From contig NZ_STGQ01000002.1 of NCBI RefSeq assembly GCF_004916975.1, positions 62,001 to 126,000 of the forward strand: a stretch of 64,000 bases of DNA, in the 5' to 3' direction. Position 1 is the first letter of the stretch, and every line of letters starts with the position of its first letter. This DNA is from Paenibacillus dokdonensis. Its GTDB lineage: Bacteria > Bacillota > Bacilli > Paenibacillales > Paenibacillaceae. A model generated the notes under the pieces. The model did no database searches. It was given only the letters and a program-made list of their open reading frames with translations, and was not told where the DNA came from. Shown here piece by piece: positions 1-8,281 of the stretch. A program made the position numbers and the translations under genes.

Positions 1-472
1 GATCCAAATGGTCCTGCTCGGGAGCCACATTGTCTATCAGCAGCAGTTTCCCTCCAGGGGTGGCAACCCGCAGTGCCTCTGCGGCAAATACCGGAATATC
101 CGTGAAATGATGTGCGGCGATTCGGCAGGTCACCAGATCGAAGGACTCATCTTCAAAAGGCAGCTGCTCCGCATCCCCCGTTACGTAGCTTACGTTCGTA
201 TATCCATTCCCGCCGATAAAGCGTTCTGCGGCTTCCAGCATTTCACGGGTCAAGTCGTAAGCCGTCACATGCCGAACCAACGGCGCAAGCGCATTGGCCA
301 CATGCCCTCCCCCTGTCGCGATATCGAGCACATTCATATTCGCATTGGCTTTGGCACATGATACGAGCCAGGCCAGATCCTCGCCTTTGGCGTGGCGTGC
401 GCTCGTCACGTACTTTTCCGCATTCCGGGAAAACTGCTGCTTTACCTGGTTCTTCATCGACTCTTCCATCAT
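1..472 (-). CDS. Class I SAM-dependent methyltransferase (UbiE/YcgJ-like), 3' end cut by window edge
   Basis: The minus strand encodes at least 157 residues running off the left edge. After a short helical N-terminus comes motif I, VLDIATGGGHVANAL (about residues 48-62), then the acidic end of strand 2 (TAYDLT), a GDAEQLPFEDESFD motif and the post-III segment PGGKLLLIDN. This is the Methyltransf_11 / UbiE-type fold, which transfers a methyl group from SAM; the substrate cannot be told from sequence. The start at 472 is the first of two adjacent ATG codons and follows GGGGGAGA. A 102-residue frame on the same strand over 243-551 is out of phase and has no family features. The gene stands alone, divergent from fabH. 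Confidence 0.85.
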   Translation of the reverse strand, partial: MMEESMKNQVKQQFSRNAEKYVTSARHAKGEDLAWLVSCAKANANMNVLDIATGGGHVANALAPLVRHVTAYDLTREMLEAAERFIGGNGYTNVSYVTGDAEQLPFEDESFDLVTCRIAAHHFTDIPVFAAEALRVATPGGKLLLIDNVAPEQDHLD

Positions 473-643
473 AGACTCTCCCCCTTAAATTACAGTCACA
501 GTCACCTTCGAAAGTTTTATGGCGATTAATTTGTTCCATACAATGAAACACTGTACCGCTTGTTGATACAAAAATAATTTATCATAGTTACTCCACATTG
601 TAAATTATCCCAGATAACCACAATCCGGCTTGTACAAAAAGCC

Positions 644-689
644 TAAGGAATGACGGCGGTGGAATAATGGCACGGCAGGCCATTCCTTA
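644..689. other. Inverted repeat in the gene-free 473-913 spacer
   Basis: TAAGGAATG (644-652) and CATTCCTTA (681-689) form a perfect 9-bp inverted repeat around a 28-nt loop. No T-run flanks it, so it is not a standard terminator. The rest of the 440-bp spacer between the methyltransferase and fabH holds only the fabH promoter region; I see no further gene in it. Confidence 0.35.
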
Positions 690-798
690 TAGCTGGCCAT
701 CATTTTTAAAGGTAACGTTCGGAAGATAGCAGACGGGAAAATCACTCTCAAGAATCATGAAAATATTTTCATCGATAATGACACTACACAAAAAAAGG

Positions 799-826
799 TT
801 GAAATTGAACTCATATTGCCTATAAT
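799..826 (+). promoter_or_regulatory. Sigma-A-type promoter of fabH
   Basis: TTGAAA (799-804) and a perfect TATAAT (821-826) are separated by 16 bp, about 90 bp upstream of the fabH start. The FapR-like operator begins within the -10 box. Confidence 0.7.
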
Positions 827-842
827 TAGTACCAAGTACCAT
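826..842 (+). promoter_or_regulatory. Probable FapR operator at fabH
   Basis: The sequence TTAGTACCAAGTACCAT has the TTAGTACC half-site typical of FapR operators in Bacilli, with an imperfect second half. It overlaps the -10 box and the expected transcription start, where a repressor would block fabH. FapR (malonyl-CoA-responsive) controls fabH in B. subtilis; the assignment here rests on motif and position only. Confidence 0.5.
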
Positions 843-913
843 TACCTGATGATAATTTTTACCGGAAGTCTTTTTTCTCGTAATTCCATAATCCAAGATG
901 AGGAGAGATCGCG

Positions 914-1915
914 ATGAATACCCTATCATCCAAGGCCAGAATCACCGCCATCGGAACGTACGTGCCGGAGAAGAGATTAACCAATGAGGATCTGGAGAAG
1001 CTCGTGGATACGAATGATGAATGGATTGTGCAGCGGACTGGAATGCGAGAACGCCGGATCAGCGGAGAACAGGAATTCACGTCGGACCTATGTATCCGGG
1101 CAGTAGACAATTTGATGCAAACCTATAGCAAGAGCGTTGATGACGTCGATTTGATCATTGTCGCTACGACGACTGCGGATTATCCCTTCCCCAGTGTGGC
1201 TTGCCTTATTCAGGAGCATTTTAAGATCCAAAGCACCGGAGCATTCGATTTGAACGCGACCTGTGCCGGATTCGCTTACGGATTGCATGTGGCCAATGGA
1301 CTCATAACCTCGGGACTGCATCGTAAAATACTTGTTGTGGGCGGAGAAACACTTTCTAAAGTTACCGATTACACTGACCGGACGACCTGCATTCTGTTCG
1401 GAGACGGGGCTGGAGCGGTGCTGATTGAGTATGATGAAGCAAATCCAAGCTTTATCCAATCGATTCAAGGAACGGATGGCAGCGGAAGTGTACATCTCTA
1501 TCGTTCCGGCATATCCAAATGGATGAATGGACTCCCGTTGCAAGGTGATGGATATATGGTTCAAAACGGGCGGGAAGTGTATAAATGGGCTACGCGGACG
1601 GTCACCGCAGGGACTGAAGAGCTGCTGTCACGCGCCCACATGAACACCGGAGATATCGACTGGTTTGTACCCCACAGCGCTAATCTGAGAATGGTGGAAT
1701 CCATATGCGAAAAAACAGGCTTCTCTTTGGATGACACCTTGTACAGCGTAGAGTATATGGGAAATACCTCCGCGGCTTCCATCCCGCTGGCGCTTGGTCT
1801 TGGGGTTCAGGAGGGAAAATTGAAATATGGAGACACCCTGGTTCTTTATGGCTTTGGAGGCGGGCTGACTCACGTGGGCCATATCGTTAAATGGGGCGTG
1901 CCGGATTTGAAATAA
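914..1915 (+). CDS. fabH: Beta-ketoacyl-ACP synthase III (FabH)
   Basis: 333 residues, the normal length for KAS III. The enzyme condenses acetyl- or branched acyl-CoA with malonyl-ACP to start type II fatty-acid synthesis. The catalytic triad is visible: Cys117 in NATCAGFAYGL, His254 in WFVPHSANLRM and Asn284 in EYMGNTSAAS. The glycine-rich GFGGGLTHVG lies near the C-terminus. The ATG at 914 follows GAGGAGA. The gene is monocistronic, behind its own promoter and a FapR-like operator, and ends at a bidirectional terminator. It is not followed by fabF as in B. subtilis, so it may be one of two FabH copies in the genome. Confidence 0.95.
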   Translation: MNTLSSKARITAIGTYVPEKRLTNEDLEKLVDTNDEWIVQRTGMRERRISGEQEFTSDLCIRAVDNLMQTYSKSVDDVDLIIVATTTADYPFPSVACLIQEHFKIQSTGAFDLNATCAGFAYGLHVANGLITSGLHRKILVVGGETLSKVTDYTDRTTCILFGDGAGAVLIEYDEANPSFIQSIQGTDGSGSVHLYRSGISKWMNGLPLQGDGYMVQNGREVYKWATRTVTAGTEELLSRAHMNTGDIDWFVPHSANLRMVESICEKTGFSLDDTLYSVEYMGNTSAASIPLALGLGVQEGKLKYGDTLVLYGFGGGLTHVGHIVKWGVPDLK

Positions 1916-1924
1916 ACGGGTAGT

Positions 1925-1970
1925 AAAAAAGCCGGCTCTATGGTGATCATAGAGTCGGCTCCTCTCTTTT
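1925..1970. terminator. Bidirectional terminator between fabH and the prepilin-like gene
   Basis: AGCCGGCTCTATG (1930-1942) pairs with CATAGAGTCGGCT (1948-1960) around a 5-nt loop. A run of A lies to the left and a T-rich tract to the right, so it can end both convergent transcripts. Confidence 0.8.
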
Positions 1971-1981
1971 GCAGAAGAACA

Positions 1982-2434
1982 TCAGGATTTCGGTTTCGCG
2001 ACCGTGTAGTAGGCTGTGAATGAAATATTCGCAGTCAAAATGCTTCCGGGATTGCGCTGCTCATACGGCTGTTGAAAGCTGAAGGAATCGATGGTAACGA
2101 GGCGGGGTGCGGCCTGAAGCTGGTTCATCCACGCATGGATCTCATTATAGCCGCCTTCCACCACAGCTTTCATTTTCACTTCCTTAACGGAGCTGTAATC
2201 CTCCGGCTTTTTCCCCGTCATAAGGGCAATCTGATTACTCTCCTGTAATTGAAACTCAATATCCGTTAATTTGGCGAATGATTTGTCTTGAATCTTTTTC
2301 AGCTGCAGCACGAGCTGCTGTGCATTACTGAAATAGGAGAAAAGAACTATAGATACGATAGAGAAGATCACAATTGCCGCCAGAAACTCTACCAAAGTAA
2401 AACCTTTTTCCTGCTTTGAGACGGTTTTAAACAC
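1982..2434 (-). CDS. Orphan type IV prepilin-like protein
   Basis: 150 residues. The N-terminus KQEKGFTLVEFLAAIVIF is a class III leader: short, basic, with the prepilin peptidase site G^F, Glu at mature position 5 and a hydrophobic helix. The remainder is soluble, with a heptad-like region followed by a beta-rich tail, as in minor pseudopilins. No ComG or Pil genes are adjacent. It could be a minor competence pseudopilin (ComG-like) or an unrelated pilin. The fold call is firm; the role is unknown. Confidence 0.75.
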   Translation of the reverse strand: MFKTVSKQEKGFTLVEFLAAIVIFSIVSIVLFSYFSNAQQLVLQLKKIQDKSFAKLTDIEFQLQESNQIALMTGKKPEDYSSVKEVKMKAVVEGGYNEIHAWMNQLQAAPRLVTIDSFSFQQPYEQRNPGSILTANISFTAYYTVAKPKS

Positions 2435-2552
2435 CTCTGCCGACTCTCCTTCGCGTGACCATCATATAAATAGCTAAAAATGGATAATATGTAATATTTC
2501 ATTATATGCTTTGTCCTCTTTAGTCAGCAATCCCCAACTATGAAAATACAGC

Positions 2553-2590
2553 AAAAAAGCCGGTAGAATCAGAGATTCCAAGACCGGCTT
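2553..2590 (-). terminator. Terminator of the arginine operon after argH
   Basis: On the minus strand AAGCCGGT (2590-2583) pairs with ACCGGCTT (2564-2557) and is followed by six T. It lies about 45 bp downstream of the argH stop. Confidence 0.75.
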
Positions 2591-2636
2591 CATTATTATC
2601 AAACATAGTTCATATGAACTATTTTAATTAAAAATC

Positions 2637-4040
2637 TTATTGATGCTCTTCAAGCCAATGCACTGTCAACTGCATCAGCACTTCACTGCGCTTGACGGCG
2701 TTTGCCACCTGGTCTGTTGCTGTACCGCCGTACACGTTACGGGCGTTGACCACGGTCTCCGGCTGAAGCACTTCGTAAATCGCGTCGTCGAACAGGTCCG
2801 AGAACTGCGTGAACTCATCCATCGTCAGATCGAGCAAGTACTTGCCGTTCTGAATGCAGTAAAGCACCGTTTTTCCGATAACTTCATGCGCCTGGCGGAA
2901 CGGAAGGCCTTTGCCCACGAGGAAGTCAGCGATATCCGTCGCATTGGAAAAGTCTTTGTTCACAGCCTCGCGCATCCGCGATTTGTTCACCTTCATGGTG
3001 GTAATCATCGGTGCGAACAGCTGCAGCGCGCCTTCAAGTGTCGCTACGGTGTCGAACATGCCTTCTTTGTCTTCCTGCATATCCTTGTTGTAGGCCAGCG
3101 GCAGGGATTTCAGCACTGTAAGCAGACCCATCAAATTGCCATAGACACGGCCTGTTTTGCCGCGAACCAGTTCTGGCACGTCCGGATTCTTCTTCTGTGG
3201 CATAATGCTGCTGCCTGTGCAGAACGCATCGTCCAGCTCAATGAAGTTAAACTCAGTACTGCTCCACAGCACCAGTTCTTCCGACAGGCGGGAGAGATGC
3301 ATCATGATGATCGAAGCGTCAGACAGGAACTCAACGATAAAATCACGATCACTGACAGCATCCAGGCTATTTTCATAGACACGGTCAAACTGCAGCTGCT
3401 CTGCCACGAAATGGCGGTCAATCGGGAACGTTGTTCCTGCCAAGGCACCCGCGCCAAGCGGAAGCACGTTGATGCGCTTGTAGCTGTCCATCAGACGCTC
3501 AATATCACGCTGGAACATCGAAACGTACGCCATCAAGTGATGGGCGAACAGAATCGGCTGTGCCCGCTGCAGATGCGTGTAGCCAGGCACGATCGTATCC
3601 AGGTTATCTCTGGCTTGTCCCACCAAGGATTTTTGCAGCTCATGCAGCATGCCCGACAGCTCGACCACGCGTTTGCGCAGATATAGATGCATATCCGTTG
3701 CTACTTGGTCATTGCGGCTGCGTCCAGTATGCAGTTTCCCGCCAACCGGACCGATCTCGGCAATGAGGTTTTTTTCCACGTTCATATGAATATCTTCATC
3801 CGAAACCGAGAACTCGATTTCATGGTTATGGATCTTGTCCAGCACTTTGTTCAGACCGGCTTTGATGGTTTCAACATCCTCCTGCGGCAAAATCCCGCAT
3901 TTGCCCAGCATCGTCACATGCGCAAGACTTCCTTGGATGTCTTCCTCTGCAAGCGCCTGGTCAAACCCGATGGATGCAGTATACTCGTCCACCAAATGGT
4001 TGGTCTGCTTTGTAAAGCGCCCTCCCCATAGTTTACTCAC
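2637..4040 (-). CDS. argH: Argininosuccinate lyase
   Basis: 467 residues, full length. It splits argininosuccinate into arginine and fumarate, the last step of arginine synthesis. The fumarase/aspartase-superfamily signature GSSIMPQKKNPD is at residues 276-287, HTGRSRNDQ at 104-112 and THLQRAQP at 155-162. The start at 4040 is GTG, preceded by GAGAGGAGAG. It lies 93 bp downstream of argG and is the last gene of the cluster, ending at a terminator. Convergent neighbour: none; the prepilin-like gene reads the same way beyond the terminator. Confidence 0.97.
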   Translation of the reverse strand: MSKLWGGRFTKQTNHLVDEYTASIGFDQALAEEDIQGSLAHVTMLGKCGILPQEDVETIKAGLNKVLDKIHNHEIEFSVSDEDIHMNVEKNLIAEIGPVGGKLHTGRSRNDQVATDMHLYLRKRVVELSGMLHELQKSLVGQARDNLDTIVPGYTHLQRAQPILFAHHLMAYVSMFQRDIERLMDSYKRINVLPLGAGALAGTTFPIDRHFVAEQLQFDRVYENSLDAVSDRDFIVEFLSDASIIMMHLSRLSEELVLWSSTEFNFIELDDAFCTGSSIMPQKKNPDVPELVRGKTGRVYGNLMGLLTVLKSLPLAYNKDMQEDKEGMFDTVATLEGALQLFAPMITTMKVNKSRMREAVNKDFSNATDIADFLVGKGLPFRQAHEVIGKTVLYCIQNGKYLLDLTMDEFTQFSDLFDDAIYEVLQPETVVNARNVYGGTATDQVANAVKRSEVLMQLTVHWLEEHQ

Positions 4041-4068
4041 TTATGTTCTCTCCTCTCTGACGGCAGAG

Positions 4069-4101
4069 GGCCGTCCCTTCTCATCTGGAAAAGGAACGGC
4101 C
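4069..4101 (-). other. Hairpin in the argG-argH spacer
   Basis: GGCCGTCCCTT (4069-4079) and AAGGAACGGCC (4091-4101) pair over 11 positions with one wobble around an 11-nt loop. There is no T-run, so a transcript-stabilising or processing role is more likely than termination. Confidence 0.5.
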
Positions 4102-4133
4102 GCTAATGCCTTGCCGCTGCGCGGTTCAATCAT

Positions 4134-5366
4134 TTATTGGCTCTGTTCTACGCCAGTGCTTACTTTAAGACGAAGTGCGTTCAAGCGGATAAAGCCCGTT
4201 GCATCCCCTTGATCGTATGCTTGCGTCGGATCGGCTTCCATGGTGGCAATATCCGGATTGTACAAGCTTACCGGACTCTTCACGCCTGCGGCGATAATAT
4301 TGCCTTTATACAGCTTCACGCGAACCGTGCCCGATACGTTCTTTTGGCTTTCGGTTACCAGCGCCTGCACAGCCAGACGTTCCGGAGCAAACCAGAAGCC
4401 GTTGTACACGAGGGTACTGTAACGTGTAATCAGGCTGTCACGCAGGTTCATGACTTCGCGGTCCATCGTAATGGATTCCATTTTGCGGTGAGCGGTGAAC
4501 AGGATTGTGCCGCCCGGCGTTTCATACACGCCACGGCTCTTCATGCCGACAAAGCGGTTTTCCACCATGTCCACGCGTCCGATGCCATGCTTGCCGCCCA
4601 GTTCATTCAGCTTTTCCATGACTTGCAGCGGGTTCAGCTTTTCGCCGTTCAGCGCTACACAGTTGCCTTGTGCGAATTCGAGATCAAGGTATTCCGCTTC
4701 ATCCGGAGCATCCTCAGGGGACGCGCTCAGCAGGAACATTTCTTTATTTTCAGGTGCGCTTGCATCAAACCAAGGATCTTCCAGCACGCCGCTCTCATAG
4801 CTGATATGCAGCAGGTTGCGGTCCATGGAATAAGGCTTGGCCGCAGAAGCTGTAACCGGAATGCCGTGTTTTTCGGCAAAAGCGATCATCTCGGCACGTC
4901 CCGGGAAGTCGTTACGGAACTCTTCAAGGCGCCATGGCGCGATGACATCGATATCCGGAGCGAGCGCAGCAACGCCCAGTTCGAAACGAACCTGGTCATT
5001 ACCTTTGCCGGTTGCCCCGTGTGCAATCGCTGTTGCGCCTTCAGCACGCGCAATCTCAACCATGCGCTTAGCGATCAACGGACGAGCAATACTGGTTCCG
5101 AGCAGGTACTGGCCTTCATACAGCGCGCCTGCCTGGAACATCGGATAAATAAAGTCCTTCGCGAATTCATCGCGCAGATCATCGATGTATACTTTGGAAG
5201 CGCCTGTTGCCAGTGCTTTTTCCTCGAGGCCGTCGAGTTCTTCCTTTTGTCCGATATCCGCTGTAAAAGCGATGATTTCCGCATCATAGGTTTCTTTAAG
5301 CCATTTGAGAATAATAGATGTGTCCAGGCCGCCGGAGTAGGCGAGCACGATTTTTTCTTTTGCCAT
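4134..5366 (-). CDS. argG: Argininosuccinate synthase
   Basis: 410 residues, full length. It joins citrulline and aspartate with ATP to give argininosuccinate. The PP-loop ATP-pyrophosphatase motif AYSGGLDTSI is at residues 9-18. The citrulline/aspartate-binding segments follow (GATGKGNDQVRFEL near 117-130; SMDRNLLHISYESG). The ATG at 5366 follows AGGAAG. A 390-bp spacer with a structured repeat and an argF remnant separates it from argF, so it may have its own promoter. A TATAAT-like box at 5409-5404 exists, but without a good -35 box. Confidence 0.97.
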   Translation of the reverse strand: MAKEKIVLAYSGGLDTSIILKWLKETYDAEIIAFTADIGQKEELDGLEEKALATGASKVYIDDLRDEFAKDFIYPMFQAGALYEGQYLLGTSIARPLIAKRMVEIARAEGATAIAHGATGKGNDQVRFELGVAALAPDIDVIAPWRLEEFRNDFPGRAEMIAFAEKHGIPVTASAAKPYSMDRNLLHISYESGVLEDPWFDASAPENKEMFLLSASPEDAPDEAEYLDLEFAQGNCVALNGEKLNPLQVMEKLNELGGKHGIGRVDMVENRFVGMKSRGVYETPGGTILFTAHRKMESITMDREVMNLRDSLITRYSTLVYNGFWFAPERLAVQALVTESQKNVSGTVRVKLYKGNIIAAGVKSPVSLYNPDIATMEADPTQAYDQGDATGFIRLNALRLKVSTGVEQSQ

Positions 5367-5490
5367 GTGTTGAACTTCCTTTCTTTTTACGCTTCGTAGT
5401 TCAATTATAACGTGATTGGGTTAAATATCCTATTTTACTTCGTCGTACGTATTGAGCGCTGCGGGTACGGACCGTTTGTGCGCGAATGTG

Positions 5491-5625
5491 ACCGCTACGG
5501 GTACGGATCGTTCTTCCGATCGCTGTTGTTCCCGAATTTCTTGATTGAACTTTACTAAAGTAGAAATTCGGGAACAAAGGCGACCGCTAACGCTTCTTCA
5601 GATCGATTCCGTCCCCTCCGCTGCT
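5491..5625 (+). repeat. Structured intergenic repeat, copy A (argF/argG spacer)
   Basis: The left arm CCGCTACGGGTACGGATCG starts at 5492, and the right arm begins GGCGACCGCTAACGC at 5579. Inside, GTTCCCGAATTTCT (5528-5541) and AGAAATTCGGGAAC (5562-5575) form a perfect 14-bp stem. The left outer arm is nearly identical to copy B at 8049. A partial extra left arm (GCGCTGCGGGTACGGACCG) lies just upstream at about 5455-5475. Coordinates refer to the plus strand; the functional strand is unknown. Confidence 0.75.
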
Positions 5626-5668
5626 GCGTATTCCTCAAGTACTAATTATGATATTGATCCTAACTTCT

Positions 5669-5745
5669 TTGAATAAAACCTTACCTCATCAACGCTGCCA
5701 TAAACACCTTCTGCGCGTGCAGACGGTTCTAGGCCTGATCCGAAA
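5669..5745 (-). pseudogene. Decayed tandem copy of the argF 3' end
   Basis: Positions 5669-5745 repeat 5746-5821 almost base for base, directly abutting them. The second block is the real end of argF. Read in the argF frame the remnant gives DQA, then a stop (TAG), then NRLHAQKVFMAALMR and a second stop, which is clearly derived from the ArgF C-terminus DQAENRLHAQKALMAALMG. It is a 77-bp duplication that has since drifted, about 10 substitutions by eye plus one indel. It cannot be translated as part of ArgF because argF stops before it. Confidence 0.85.
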
Positions 5746-5757
5746 TTGAATAAAACC

Positions 5758-6714
5758 TTACCCCATCAACGCGGCCATCAAAGCCTTCTGCGCGTGCAGA
5801 CGGTTCTCGGCCTGATCGAAAATAACGGAGTTCTTGCCGTCGATCACACCTGCGCTAACCTCTTCACCGCGGTGTGCTGGCAGGCAGTGCATGAACAGAT
5901 AGTCGCTCTTGGCGCCTTTGGCCAGTTCTTCATCCACTTGGTAGTCTTTGAAAGCCGCCTCGCGGATTTTTTGCTCTTCCTCAAAGCCCATGCTCGCCCA
6001 TACATCCGTATAGATGACGTCAGCGTCCTTCACGGCTTCCTGCGGACTGCGCGTTACGACGATTTCCGCTCCGGTTTCCTTGGCGATCTCGCGGCTTTGT
6101 TTTACCACTTCAACATCCGGCTCATAACCTTCCGGACTTGCAATGGATACATGCACGCCAAGCTTCGCCCCGCCGATCATAAGGGAATGCGCCATGTTGT
6201 TGCCATCACCAATGTAGGCCAGCTTGAGGCCTTTTAGCGTACCTTTGTGCTCGTATACGGTTTGGAAGTCCGCCAGCACCTGGCATGGATGCGCCAGATC
6301 GCTGAGGCCGTTAATGACCGGCACGGATGCATATTTAGCCAGATCGGTCACGTTGTGATGTCCGAAGGTACGGATCATGATGCCGTCAAGATAACGGGAA
6401 AGCACCTGCGCCGTATCGCTGATGATTTCGCCGCGTCCGAGCTGGATATCATTTTTACTCAAAAAGAGTGCGTGCGCGCCCAGCTGGAACGCTCCGACCT
6501 CAAAGGATACACGCGTACGGGTAGAGGATTTTTCAAAAATAAGTCCGATCGTTTTGCCTTTCAGCGGCTGGTAAACCTCACCGTTCTTTTGCTTCCGCTT
6601 CAATTCAACGGCCAATTCAATCAAATACTGAATCTCAGCCGGGGTGTAATCGTCAAGTTCGAGCAAGTCCCGGCCTTTCAAGTTTACATGCTGCAGCTGT
6701 TCTGCCTGGGTCAT
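5758..6714 (-). CDS. argF: Ornithine carbamoyltransferase
   Basis: 318 residues, full length. It makes citrulline from ornithine and carbamoyl phosphate. The carbamoyl-phosphate motif STRTR is at residues 63-67, HPCQ at 142-145 and the ornithine-side HCLP at 276-279. The ATG at 6714 follows AAAAGGAGG. It lies 69 bp after argD. The last 20 or so codons are duplicated in degenerate form just downstream. Anabolic rather than catabolic, judging from the arginine biosynthetic neighbours. Confidence 0.97.
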   Translation of the reverse strand: MTQAEQLQHVNLKGRDLLELDDYTPAEIQYLIELAVELKRKQKNGEVYQPLKGKTIGLIFEKSSTRTRVSFEVGAFQLGAHALFLSKNDIQLGRGEIISDTAQVLSRYLDGIMIRTFGHHNVTDLAKYASVPVINGLSDLAHPCQVLADFQTVYEHKGTLKGLKLAYIGDGNNMAHSLMIGGAKLGVHVSIASPEGYEPDVEVVKQSREIAKETGAEIVVTRSPQEAVKDADVIYTDVWASMGFEEEQKIREAAFKDYQVDEELAKGAKSDYLFMHCLPAHRGEEVSAGVIDGKNSVIFDQAENRLHAQKALMAALMG

Positions 6715-6783
6715 GGGTGTTCCTCCTTTTTCTCATTCGTTCTTTAGCTTGCTTAATCACTAATGATGAAAATATTTAAAGTG

Positions 6784-7983
6784 TTAGTCTTTTTTTACGG
6801 CTGTATGGTCATGGAACACGTCAGCGATAATGCTTACCGCCTGATCGATTTCTTCCTTCGATACGTAAAGGTTTGGCAGCAGGCGGATCACGTTTGGTCC
6901 AGCGGTGATAAACAGCAGGCCACGCTTCTGGCCTTCAAGCACCAGCTCGCTCACGGGTTCGGCACACTCGATGCCAATCAAAAGTCCAAGGCCGCGGATG
7001 GCTTTAACATACGGATTGTTCGCAAGCTTCTCCGATAGCTGTTCCTTCAGATATTTCCCCATCTCAGCCGCACGCTGCGGAAGCTGATCCTCCAGGATCG
7101 TCTCTACGGTGGCGATGATAGCCGCCGTAGCAATCGGCGTTCCCCCGAAGGTTGAGCCATGGCTGCCTGCGCTGAATGCGTCCCGAAGGAATGCCTTGCC
7201 GAGCATGGCTCCCGTCGGGAATCCGCTGGCAATGCCTTTAGCCAAGGTGAAAATATCCGGTTCAATGCCATAGTGTTCATGCGCGAACAGTTTGCCTGTA
7301 CGGCCCATGCCGGTTTGTACTTCGTCAATGATCAACAGCAGGCCATGCTCTTCGCACAGCTTTTTCACGGCTTGAACAAAGTCCGGCTCAACCGGAAGCA
7401 CGCCGCCTTCTGCCAGCACCAATTCAAACATGATCGCTGCGGTCTGGTCGGTAATAGCCGCTTTTAAAGCATCGAGATCATGAAGCGGCACGCTTTTGAA
7501 GCCTGCAGGAAGCGGCAGGAAGCCTTCCTTCACTTTATCCTGACCTGTTGCGGTCAATGTGGCCAGCGTCCGCCCATGGAAGGATTGGACAAAAGTAATG
7601 ATTTCAAAGCGTCCGCTGCCTTTAATCTTCTGGTGATAACGGCGGGCCAGCTTAATTGCCGCTTCATTGGCCTCGGCGCCACTATTGCAGAAAAACACAG
7701 CATCAGCGCAGCTGTTCGCGGTCAAAAGTGCAGCAGCCTTTTCCTGGTTCGGAATCTGGAACAGATTCGAGACATGCCACAGCTCATCAAGCTGATCCTT
7801 CAGCTTCGTTTTTACTTTCTCGGGTGCATGACCCAGGTTGGTAACGGCAATGCCGCTCATAAAATCGAGATACTTGTTCCCTTGATCGTCCCATAGCCAG
7901 CTTCCTTGGCCTTTAACCAAACTAATCGGATATCTGGCATATGTCGGAAACAGCGAGCTGGACTGTCCTGCAGGGTTGCTCAT
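6784..7983 (-). CDS. argD: Acetylornithine aminotransferase
   Basis: 399 residues from the ATG at 7983, which follows AGGAGTG. The frame stays open 20 codons upstream to 8043, but that part has no ribosome site or family similarity. It is a class III PLP aminotransferase converting N-acetylglutamate semialdehyde to N-acetylornithine. CNSGAEANE (PLP phosphate region) lies near residues 99-107, DEVQTGMGRTG at 220-230, and the Schiff-base lysine is Lys249 in TLAKGIASG. It lies in the arg cluster, 298 bp after argB, a spacer holding repeat copy B. Confidence 0.96.
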   Translation of the reverse strand: MSNPAGQSSSLFPTYARYPISLVKGQGSWLWDDQGNKYLDFMSGIAVTNLGHAPEKVKTKLKDQLDELWHVSNLFQIPNQEKAAALLTANSCADAVFFCNSGAEANEAAIKLARRYHQKIKGSGRFEIITFVQSFHGRTLATLTATGQDKVKEGFLPLPAGFKSVPLHDLDALKAAITDQTAAIMFELVLAEGGVLPVEPDFVQAVKKLCEEHGLLLIIDEVQTGMGRTGKLFAHEHYGIEPDIFTLAKGIASGFPTGAMLGKAFLRDAFSAGSHGSTFGGTPIATAAIIATVETILEDQLPQRAAEMGKYLKEQLSEKLANNPYVKAIRGLGLLIGIECAEPVSELVLEGQKRGLLFITAGPNVIRLLPNLYVSKEEIDQAVSIIADVFHDHTAVKKD

Positions 7984-8048
7984 TGAAATCACTCCTGTCA
8001 CTTGGATTATTTTAAAAATCATATCTGGTTTGGCATTGTGCATGTTAG

Positions 8049-8223
8049 CCGCTACGGTTACGGATCGTTCTTCCGATCGCTGTTGCCTCCAAATTTTTTT
8101 GATTATCCCTTAAGCGGTGAAAATTCAGAGGCAAAGCATATGCTTCCGAAGCGAGCTTTCCTACGGAAAGCTTTTAGGCGAACGCTATCGCTTCTTCAGT
8201 ACGATTCCGTCCCCTTCGCTAAC
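8049..8223 (+). repeat. Structured intergenic repeat, copy B (argB/argD spacer)
   Basis: The left arm CCGCTACGGTTACGGATCG at 8049 differs at one position from copy A. The right arm starts GGCGAACGCTATCGC at 8178. The inner stem is TGCCTC..AATTTT against AAAATT..GAGGCA, a different sequence from copy A but again self-complementary. About 40 bp (8134-8177) with its own hairpin (AAAGC...GCTTT) is inserted before the right arm. The block fills most of the argB/argD spacer. Confidence 0.75.
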
Positions 8224-8281
8224 TATGCTTCATAACAAGCACAAATCATATTAAATGAATTTCCTCAGTTTTCTTCGTTCC

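Noticed and set aside
4137..5399. A 420-codon frame opposite argG, and a 491-codon frame opposite the gene at 54905 (56096-57571)
   Set aside because: Both lie antisense to well-supported genes and lack family features or start signals.
5404..5409. A promoter for argG in the argF-argG spacer
   Set aside because: A TATAAT is present but no acceptable -35 box is found at 15-19 bp; it was left as a remark in the argG entry.
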